Assembly (NCBI GenBank): GCA_001443545.1
Contig: LMAD01000044.1
Coordinates: 1-11,624, forward strand
Source of the DNA: Acidimicrobiaceae bacterium RAAP-2
GTDB taxonomy: Bacteria > Actinomycetota > Acidimicrobiia > Acidimicrobiales > RAAP-2
Length of the DNA stretch: 11,624 nucleotides
Direction: 5' to 3'
In this document: positions 6,524 to 11,624 of the stretch, one piece after another
Layout of the letters: the number at the start of each line of letters is the position of its first letter
Numbering within the stretch: the first letter of the stretch is position 1
Position numbers and translations under genes: made by a program
Notes under the pieces: model-generated
What the model was told of the DNA's origin: nothing
The model's input: the letters and a program-made list of their open reading frames with translations, nothing else
Database searches by the model: none

Positions 6524-6796
6524 ATGTCAGTTGTTCTGGTAACCAAGGCCAACGTGGCGAGTTATGACCACTGGCGTAACAAATACGACGAAGCAGCGGC
6601 CTTTCGCCGCGAGAACGGCGTACTTCACGACGAGATCTACTGCTCGCCCGAAGACATGACGTCCATACTGGTCATGCAGACCTTCGACTCCGTGGAGACG
6701 GCACAATCCTTCGCTTCGAATCCGAAGTTCACGGAGACCATGAATGCGGCGGGCGTCATCGGCACACCACGCCTGACGATCACCCAATCGATCTAG
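6524..6796 (+). CDS. Small ABM-like dimeric alpha/beta-barrel protein
   Basis: This is a 90-aa cytoplasmic protein. A good ribosome site GGAGGA (6515-6520) lies 3 bases before the ATG at 6524, which sets this start although the frame is open further upstream. The pattern is that of the dimeric alpha/beta-barrel (antibiotic biosynthesis monooxygenase or cyclase-like) superfamily: a first strand MSVVLVTKANV, a helix around YDHWRNKYDEAAAFR, a strand SILVMQTF, a helix from VETAQSFASNPKFTETMNAAG, and a last G-x-P-R-x-T-I strand. Members range from heme-degrading monooxygenases to polyketide cyclases and stress proteins. No catalytic residues or partner genes allow a substrate call. It is monocistronic here. 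Confidence 0.7.
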   Translation: MSVVLVTKANVASYDHWRNKYDEAAAFRRENGVLHDEIYCSPEDMTSILVMQTFDSVETAQSFASNPKFTETMNAAGVIGTPRLTITQSI

Positions 6797-7375
6797 GACT
6801 AGTCGTGCCGGGAAATGGGAGACTCTTTCATCGCCGAGACGGTGTCGTCGTTCGTTGGTCTGGTCTCGTAGCGTTGCTGAAATCGGAGGCCTAAACCGAT
6901 GCCCGTAGTTGTGGGCGGCGTATTACAGAACCAAAGGGGGATGGCTTACGAAGCGGAGAATGAATCGTATATCGTCGTCTTCCCTCATGCGACACCGCGA
7001 CGGGTGTGGTTCACGAGCGTGGGCGTTCGCTTCCTCTGAGTGGGTCGCCCGGGTTTCGATCCCGGTATCTCGAGCGCATTTCCAGAACGTGCAGGGACGT
7101 CTATCAACGTTCAGTTTTGCTAGCCAGCCCAAGTGAAATTTCCACCGACATCCGCCGACGTTCTCTCACGTTTGAATGCATGACCGGACAGTTGGCTAGA
7201 CCCGGGATCGTTTCAAGGCAAAGTCAGTATTCAATTTCGAGGGACTGGAGGTGAGGGGTTTGTGAACCTCGGTAGGGTACGAGTAGACAATTTCCCAAAT
7301 GATCTGGTGGCCAACAGGCCAATCGCGACTCATTGTTCGCAGATTTAGAATCTTCGAAAAATACCTAGTTAACCT
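6797..7375. other. Gene-poor stretch between the ABM-like gene and the tRNA scar
   Basis: No protein-like ORF is convincing here. A short ORF starting at the ATG near 6942, after AAAGGGGG, would give only about 32 residues with no recognisable features. A hairpin CCGGG-TTTCGAT-CCCGG at 7049-7065 resembles a tRNA T-arm, but no acceptor or D-arm partner can be found around it. The lower coding density fits decayed or non-coding island DNA next to an attachment site. Confidence 0.4.
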
Positions 7376-7420
7376 TGGTGCGCCGGCCGGGACTTGAACC
7401 CGGAACCTGTTGATTAAGAG
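7376..7420 (-). other. tRNA-Lys(CTT) 3'-half fragment, probable attachment-site scar
   Basis: Read on the reverse strand, this is the 3' half of a tRNA. It has the anticodon loop CTCTTAA (anticodon CTT, lysine), the 3' side of the anticodon stem TCAAC, a 5-base variable region, a perfect T-arm CCGGG-TTCAAGT-CCCGG, the acceptor 3' strand CCGGCGC, discriminator A and an encoded CCA. Bases before the loop (ATCCCT) cannot form the anticodon stem, and no D-arm or 5' acceptor strand follows upstream. It is therefore not a functional tRNA. A tRNA 3' end starting at the anticodon loop is the typical core that tyrosine-integrase elements duplicate on insertion. The complete tRNA-Lys and the integrase would lie outside the window. 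Confidence 0.75.
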
Positions 7421-7447
7421 AGGGATTGGAACCGTCGAATCTATCTT

Positions 7448-7465
7448 GTGGTGTCGGATTTGTCG
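7448..7465 (+). repeat. Direct repeat beside the tRNA scar, copy 1
   Basis: GTGGTGTCGGATTTGTCG is repeated with two changes at 7489-7506, 41 bp further on. Short direct repeats some tens of bases from an attachment core are typical of integrase arm-binding sites. That role is inferred. Confidence 0.55.
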
Positions 7466-7488
7466 GTAATTTAAAGGAATCTCGTCTG

Positions 7489-7506
7489 GTGGTGTCGGAT
7501 CTGTCC
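7489..7506 (+). repeat. Direct repeat beside the tRNA scar, copy 2
   Basis: GTGGTGTCGGATCTGTCC matches 7448-7465 at 16 of 18 positions, in the same orientation. Confidence 0.55.
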
Positions 7507-7638
7507 GGTGGAGTTGATCTGGTCCGTGGGACAAAGCGTGGGATTTTTTGGCGAGAATAATCGTTCAGCGTGCGGGTTCACTCCGGGCCTACGACGCCCG
7601 GCATCAAGTTCCCACTCCCAACTCCTACCATTGCCAAT

Positions 7639-7962
7639 ATGGAGAACGTCCGAGAATGGAATGTAACCATTCGCGGACGGATTGAAAACGTCACCGACGA
7701 CGATTCTTTCTCTGAATTGCTTAGGCTTGCGCTCGCCGCGGAGAGCCAGATTTCAGTCGTTGAATTTGTTGAACCGATATGGCCACATACGACAACAGTG
7801 ACCATTCGAATCGCTGCTGGTCGAAAGGAGGACGCAGGGAGAACCGCCTCTGAACTTTTGCTTCCCATCTTCAAGATTGTTGCGACTTCGATAATAGGAG
7901 ACCAGCCATTTGGATGGACTCTCGGCGTCGACGCAGTACCAGTAGCCGTAGTCGATGACTAG
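7639..7962 (+). CDS. Hypothetical protein (107 aa)
   Basis: This is a small, soluble, acidic protein with alternating strand-like and helix-like segments (EWNVTIRGRIENV, SFSELLRLALAAES, TTTVTIRIAAG, ELLLPIFKIVATSI) ending in Asp-Asp. I do not recognise the family. The ATG at 7639 is chosen because the protein-like pattern begins there. The frame is open back to a GTG at 7570 (130 aa), but those extra residues are Pro-rich and uninformative, and neither start has a clear ribosome site. The gene lies just inside or outside the tRNA scar and its repeats. Its stop is only 17 bases before the target duplication of the ISKra4 element, so the insertion spared the coding region. Confidence 0.55.
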   Translation: MENVREWNVTIRGRIENVTDDDSFSELLRLALAAESQISVVEFVEPIWPHTTTVTIRIAAGRKEDAGRTASELLLPIFKIVATSIIGDQPFGWTLGVDAVPVAVVDD

Positions 7963-7979
7963 CGCTCAGAGCCGGAGTG

Positions 7980-7988
7980 AAATGCTAT
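7980..7988. repeat. 9-bp target-site duplication of the ISKra4 element, left copy
   Basis: AAATGCTAT directly precedes the left inverted repeat and recurs at 9979-9987 after the right one. Confidence 0.9.
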
Positions 7989-8003
7989 GGGTGTGGCTCT
8001 CCT
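7989..8003 (+). repeat. Left inverted repeat of the ISKra4 element
   Basis: A perfect 15-base match to the reverse complement of 9964-9978. It ends 10 bases from the transposase stop codon. Confidence 0.92.
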
Positions 8004-8012
8004 CAAGTGACG

Positions 8013-9518
8013 TCATGCAGCTAGGGCGGGGATGATGTTGTTGGCGTAACGGGACCGGTGGACACGTTCGTGCTCTCGTAATAGGTGAAAGCGCCAGTAG
8101 TCGTCGAAGTCGCCGTTGCTGCGAACGACGCGCAACTTGAGGATGGCTTCGGCGCCGTCGACCGACCAGCGTGCGCCAGTCACGTCGAACCTGTCCTTCA
8201 CGATGTGCCGACACGCGCCTTCGATGATGCCGGTGGCGATTGGCCAGCCCCCAGCGAGTGCCGTTGGGTAATCGAGGTAGTCGGCCTTGTTGGTGAGGTA
8301 CTTGGCACAGGTATCGGCACCCTTGCGTTCCGAGCCCTTCAGCCCTTCGCTGGAGGCGCGTCGGCGGATCCCTGCCGCTACGTCGCGGGCCCCTCCCTCG
8401 AGGATGGCCAGTGCTCTCGTGCGCACCCAGGCCTCGGCGCGTGGATCCCCCTCCTCGAAGAAGCACCACGCGGCCGTCCACAGATACTCCAGTACGTGGA
8501 TCAGATCGATGATGATCGTCACGTCGATTGTGCGTCTGTGCGCTTGTGTCTCGATGCAGTCGATCTGGTGCTTGTTGCCATCGACGAGTGCGACCCAGGT
8601 GCACAGATGCTGGGGATCTCTTCGCTGCGCCTCGTCGAAAACGTCTCCGATAACCGGGGCTGCGTCTTCGAGCACGCTGGCGGTCAGCCACTTGTGGTTG
8701 GCCTCGGGGCCTTTGACCTGCTCATCGTCCTTCGACGCCAGGACATCGGTCGGACTGCGGGGAACGGGGACCACGTCATAGACCGCCCCGATCTCGGCCA
8801 TGCGTTTTCTCCCACGCTTCTCGCCCCTCGACAAGCGACCCTGGAGTTTTGGGGAAGTGTCCTCGGCTGCCTTCTTCGTCGCGCCTCTGAGTGCCTCGGG
8901 ACGCATCACGATTCCCTTGCCGTCGACGGAGAGCACCAGGATGTCACCGGGGGCGCACTCCGGCGCCGAGCGCTCGGCGTAGAAGGCGTCGACGTCGAAG
9001 GCTGCACGTTCGGCCAGGGACTCCACCTGGCGCTTGCCCACCTTCTGGCCGGTTCCTCGCTCGATCGCGGCTGTCGCCTCGTCATAGGAGCCGCGTGACG
9101 CCTCGATCGCCGACCAGCGTCTGAGGCCGTGCGAGTGCTTCTCTTCGGGCAGGTTCAACGAGGCGTCGGCCAAATGAAGGTTCTCCTCGCCGCGCCGACG
9201 GTAGGCGAGGCGCTCGACACTCACTTCGCCAAAGACGGTGACCAAGGCCCGGTGGTGCCCATCTTCGACGCTGACCCGTGGAGCCCCTGCGGCGTCGACG
9301 ACTCCTTCAACCCGTTCTTCACGCTGTGCGCGCAGATCGAGGTGGTCCTGGAACAACCGGCAGAACAGCTCGCGGCTCGATACTTCGAGGCGCGCTTCGA
9401 GCGCACCGTGATCGAGTCCGAATGCCTCTTCAGCGTCCAAGAAGTCGACGACGGACTCGAAGAGCTCGCGTGACGAGCAGAAGCCGTCATCATCGGTAGG
9501 CCCGGCTGACCCGCTCAC
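8013..9518 (-). CDS. ISKra4-family transposase
   Basis: This 501-aa DDE transposase mobilises the surrounding element. The family signature LSVDGKGIVMRPEALRG gives the first catalytic D199. A second lies in TWVALVDGNKHQ (D313). The catalytic Glu is E433 in ATGIIEGACRHIVKDRFD. The segment IIIDLIHVLEYLW (335-347) between them is also typical of the family. The N-terminal part (about 1-190) has helical segments expected for DNA binding. Start is GTG at 9518, overlapping the TGA of the DUF6788 gene by 4 bases (GTGA), so translation is coupled. Length is normal for the family, and no frameshift or lost catalytic residue is seen. It should therefore be functional. Confidence 0.93.
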   Translation of the reverse strand: MSGSAGPTDDDGFCSSRELFESVVDFLDAEEAFGLDHGALEARLEVSSRELFCRLFQDHLDLRAQREERVEGVVDAAGAPRVSVEDGHHRALVTVFGEVSVERLAYRRRGEENLHLADASLNLPEEKHSHGLRRWSAIEASRGSYDEATAAIERGTGQKVGKRQVESLAERAAFDVDAFYAERSAPECAPGDILVLSVDGKGIVMRPEALRGATKKAAEDTSPKLQGRLSRGEKRGRKRMAEIGAVYDVVPVPRSPTDVLASKDDEQVKGPEANHKWLTASVLEDAAPVIGDVFDEAQRRDPQHLCTWVALVDGNKHQIDCIETQAHRRTIDVTIIIDLIHVLEYLWTAAWCFFEEGDPRAEAWVRTRALAILEGGARDVAAGIRRRASSEGLKGSERKGADTCAKYLTNKADYLDYPTALAGGWPIATGIIEGACRHIVKDRFDVTGARWSVDGAEAILKLRVVRSNGDFDDYWRFHLLREHERVHRSRYANNIIPALAA

Positions 9519-9823
9519 CGTCGATCGCTCACCCGGCTGGCCTTCACCCGGGCAACAAGCTCGTCGAGCTCGCCCTGGGCCTCGGCGGCGAGATCGTTGA
9601 CGCTCTTTCGGTAGCGCGCCACTGCCCGGGCTACCTCTGGGACCTCTTCGGGGCGCAGGGTGAGCATTTTCGTTCGGCCCGCAACGCTGTAGGAGAGCGC
9701 CGGGCTCTCGTGGGGGTCACCCGCAGCGCACTGGCAGTTCGCCTTGCCGCACTTTCGCCGCAGCGTGATGAGCGAGCCGGGCAGTACCCTCGGAGCCTTT
9801 CGTTTAACCAATCGGGACATCAT
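9515..9823 (-). CDS. DUF6788-family protein of the ISKra4 element
   Basis: This is a small (102 aa) basic protein with the pattern L-P-G-S-L-x7-C-G-K-x-N-C-x-C-x5-H (C25, C30, C32, H38), which is probably a zinc-binding knuckle. A helical C-terminal half follows (EEVPEVARAVARYRKSVNDL). Proteins of this kind are regularly found directly upstream of ISKra4-type transposases and are presumed accessory or regulatory DNA-binding factors. Their biochemical role is not settled. Two ATG codons in a row start the frame. AGAGGTG lies 2 bases before the first and 5 before the second, so the second may be the real start. Confidence 0.82.
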   Translation of the reverse strand: MMSRLVKRKAPRVLPGSLITLRRKCGKANCQCAAGDPHESPALSYSVAGRTKMLTLRPEEVPEVARAVARYRKSVNDLAAEAQGELDELVARVKASRVSDRR

Positions 9824-9834
9824 GGCACCTCTAA

Positions 9835-9857
9835 TCTGTTAGTGGCACAGTAACAGA
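9835..9857. promoter_or_regulatory. Palindromic operator candidate before the DUF6788 gene
   Basis: TCTGTTA and TAACAGA form a perfect 7-bp inverted repeat with a 9-base spacer, 12 bases before the DUF6788 start codon. The half-site spacing (16 bp centre to centre) would suit a dimeric regulator. DUF6788 or a host factor could control the operon here. No clear -10/-35 pair was identified. Confidence 0.45.
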
Positions 9858-9963
9858 CTTACACCCCGGAGGCCTCGGATGATGGATGGTGCGAAGGTTC
9901 GGGGGCACCTACAGGCGAATCAACGGCTCATTGACGGAGAAACTCCTGGTGACAGCTCCCTCC

Positions 9964-9978
9964 AGGAGAGCCACACCC
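9964..9978 (-). repeat. Right inverted repeat of the ISKra4 element
   Basis: The perfect 15-base partner of 7989-8003. About 105 non-coding bases separate it from the operator-like palindrome. Confidence 0.92.
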
Positions 9979-9987
9979 AAATGCTAT
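9979..9987. repeat. 9-bp target-site duplication of the ISKra4 element, right copy
   Basis: AAATGCTAT, identical to 7980-7988. Confidence 0.9.
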
Positions 9988-10275
9988 TGAGCCCATCGTG
10001 CATCAGAAGAATCGAGACGCCAATTCAGGGTTGCAGATCTGTCACGTCGGGCCGATGACCGGCCACCGCGATGCGCTGGCGAACCCCAAGCCCGCCAAGA
10101 TGCTAGATAACACACTGGCGTTCCTCGGTGCGTACCATCAATGGACTCGGTGCGATGAGACCGACTCAACTCGACAGCCATGACCTGACACGGCAATTCG
10201 AAGGACGAATCCGATGAACTCTTCTTTACATTGAATAACACTGGAATCGGCAACTGCCGCTGATACCGTTGCGGA
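9988..10275. other. Intergenic region before the MFS gene
   Basis: No protein-like ORF or RNA gene is seen. The MFS promoter should lie here, but I cannot point to a convincing -10/-35 pair. Confidence 0.4.
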
Positions 10276-11541
10276 ATGGTTGATGGCCCTGACGTCGGCT
10301 CATCTCCCATTCCGGGACCTTCACCAGCGCAAGCTCTTCGCCACAATCGGAACTTCCGATTGCTTTGGATAGGTCAACTTCTGTCGGACCTTGGCTCTCA
10401 GTTCGGAACTCTGGCCTATCCACTCCTCGTCTTGTACCTCACCCGATCACCGTTAACCGCTGGGGTCGTCGGAACAGTGACCGCGTTGGCAGCCTTCATT
10501 GTGCGGCTTCCCTCGGGGGCCCTCGCGGACCGATTGGACCGACGCATGACCATGATTGCGTGCGACGGCATCCGGGCGGTGGTCCTGCTGGCTCTGGCCG
10601 TTTTGGTCGAGATCCACGAAGTCGTCTGGCCGATTGTGCTTGTCGCGGCGATCATCGACCGCGTCGGCGACACGATCTTCAGTCCGGCGTCGACCGCGGC
10701 ACTGCCGAGCGTCGTTGCCGACATCCAACTTGAAGATGCCTGGGCGGCGACTGAGGCACGCCAATATGCGGCCAGCCTGGGCGGCCCCGCGCTGGGCGGA
10801 ATCCTGTTCAGTTTGGGGCGCGCCATGCCGTTCTTTGGCGACACACTGTCCTACGCAGTCTCCGTCGTGACATCTGTGCGGATGAAGGGACAGTTTCGCT
10901 CGCCACCAACGTCGGAGGTACGCCACGGTCTGTGGCGACAGTCGTTCGAGGGATTGAGACTGATAGGCAACGACGCACTACTTCGGGCGGTCATCATCTA
11001 AGCACCGTTAATCAACTTCGCTTACACGGGAGTCCTCTTCACCGTGACACTCGCCCTGCAACACGACGGAAGGTCGGCCACCGTCATCGGACTCACTCAG
11101 TCGGCGGTCATGGTCGGCGGTCTCCTCGGAGCCATCACGGCGCCTCGACTCCAAGGGCGATTTCGACCCTCCCAGCTCGTCGTTCTACTTACGAGCGGGG
11201 GTACCGTTCTCTTTGCGGTGGCCGCGCTGCTTCTTCCATCTCCGTTGGTTGCCCTTCCCCTCGCGTTCCCGTTCTTCATTGCGCCGACGGTCAACGCGGC
11301 TCTATTCGCATCAATGCTGCGTGAGACCCCTGAAGCGATGCGTGGGCGGGTCACCAACGCACTCGTTCAGGTGTCAACAGCGCTCGCTGCACTTTCCCCT
11401 CTGGTAGCGGGGTTGCTGGTCGCTCACGCATCTTCGCACTGGGCGATGGGCGCTTTCGCCGCAGCGCTGGGCGTTTCCAGTGTTCTGGCGCTCTCTCTCA
11501 AGGGTTTGCGTCAAGCGGAAGAGGCTCGATTGGATCGCTGA
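10276..11541 (+). pseudogene. MFS efflux-type transporter with an in-frame stop
   Basis: This is a major facilitator superfamily transporter of about 421 codons, the usual size for 12 membrane helices. The N-terminal half (241 aa) starts with the typical L-R-H-N-R-N-F-R-L-L-W-I-G-Q-L-L-S-D-L-G-S entry. It has motif A as GALADRLDRRMTM between helices 2 and 3. TAA at 10999-11001 then interrupts the frame. The same frame continues directly as APLINFAYTGVLFTVTLALQ, the expected start of helix 7 in this exporter group, and runs to TGA at 11539-11541. A single base change (for example from a TGG, CAA or TTA codon) or a sequencing error explains it; no shift is needed. The layout is like macrolide or siderophore exporters of actinobacteria, but the substrate is unknown. 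A GTG near 11044 could restart the C-terminal half, without a ribosome site. Confidence 0.82.
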
Positions 11542-11565
11542 ACCTCCCTTTCCGCACGTCAAGTG

Positions 11566-11579
11566 AGCGATATCTCGCT
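11566..11579 (+). terminator. Short hairpin after the MFS gene
   Basis: AGCGA-TATC-TCGCT can fold with a 5-bp stem and 4-base loop, 25 bases after the stop, followed only by ATTT. It is a weak terminator candidate. Confidence 0.25.
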
Positions 11580-11624
11580 ATTTAGGCGACTCCCAGGTTT
11601 CGTTCTGGTTAGCCGCCCGCAGTG

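Larger units (their letters stand above)
7989..9978 (-). mobile_element. ISKra4-family insertion sequence (1990 bp)
   Basis: The element has 15-bp inverted repeats GGGTGTGGCTCTCCT at 7989-8003 and in reverse at 9964-9978, and an exact 9-bp target duplication. It holds a DUF6788 gene and an ISKra4-type transposase on the reverse strand. Length, duplication size and gene order fit the ISKra4 family. It sits in the intergenic space after a small hypothetical gene and appears intact, so it may still be mobile. Confidence 0.93.

Noticed and set aside
7025..7072. tRNA-like T-arm CCGGG-TTTCGAT-CCCGG with a possible anticodon-like stem before it
   Set aside because: The loop differs from the T-loop consensus, the putative anticodon loop lacks U33, and no 5' acceptor strand or D-arm matches the sequence after it.
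7196..7534. 112-aa reverse ORF across the tRNA fragment
   Set aside because: Part of it is simply the translation of the tRNA 3' half, and the rest shows no protein-like pattern.
8085..9098. 337-aa plus-strand ORF opposite the ISKra4 transposase
   Set aside because: It is an antisense shadow of a GC-rich gene whose reverse frame has the full ISKra4 signature.
1233..9978. The two mobile elements as ends of one composite transposon
   Set aside because: Their inverted repeats, transposases and target duplications are unrelated, and each is bordered by its own duplication. They are independent insertions.
1..11624. CRISPR array or retron-like repeats
   Set aside because: No regularly spaced repeat series, reverse transcriptase or Cas-like protein was seen on either strand; the exonuclease is linked to a transposase, not to adaptation genes.

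Overview
The window looks like a piece of accessory chromosome or genomic island from a GC-rich bacterium. An actinobacterium-like host is the best guess, perhaps Acidimicrobiia-like. This rests on GC-rich codon use, a DUF4232-like lipoprotein, an Asp-box secreted or anchored protein and an MFS exporter of actinobacterial character. It is inference, since no taxonomic marker gene is present.

Layout. Bases 1-667 hold no convincing gene apart from a short reverse-strand ORF with a signal peptide. From 668 to 6255 lies one gene for a membrane-anchored Asp-box (BNR/sialidase-like) beta-propeller protein. It is split by a 4.3 kb transposon at 1233-5533. Both transposon ends carry a 38-bp, nearly perfect terminal inverted repeat flanked by a directly repeated TTGACCTGGAAA. 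Removing the element plus one repeat copy restores an open frame of 424 codons.

The 4.3 kb transposon is the most unusual object here. On the reverse strand it carries a DDE-type transposase (547 aa) with a duplicated Cys/His N-terminal module. The transposase overlaps by one base a 565-aa protein with a complete DEDDh (DnaQ-like) 3'-5' exonuclease domain and an unrecognised C-terminal region. On the forward strand it carries a lipoprotein gene and the decapitated end of an upstream gene that overlaps it, apparently a captured piece of a host operon. The exonuclease and lipoprotein genes converge with only 3 bp between their stop codons.

Downstream are a small dimeric alpha/beta-barrel (ABM-like) protein (6524-6796) and a gene-poor stretch. 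Next comes a tRNA-Lys(CTT) 3'-half fragment (7376-7420) that looks like the attachment-site scar of an integrative element, with two direct repeats beside it. A small hypothetical gene follows (7639-7962). A second mobile element, an ISKra4-family insertion sequence (7989-9978), has a 15-bp inverted repeat, a 9-bp target duplication, a DUF6788 accessory gene and a transposase overlapping by 4 bases. The window closes with an MFS efflux-type transporter interrupted by one in-frame TAA codon (10276-11541).

Two insertions, one insertion-split gene, one nonsense-disrupted gene, a decapitated gene fragment and a tRNA scar together indicate a plastic, partly decaying region. The two mobile elements share a layout: a DDE transposase translationally coupled to a smaller or accessory gene. 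In the 4.3 kb element the partner is a nuclease, which I do not know as a standard component of any named insertion-sequence family.
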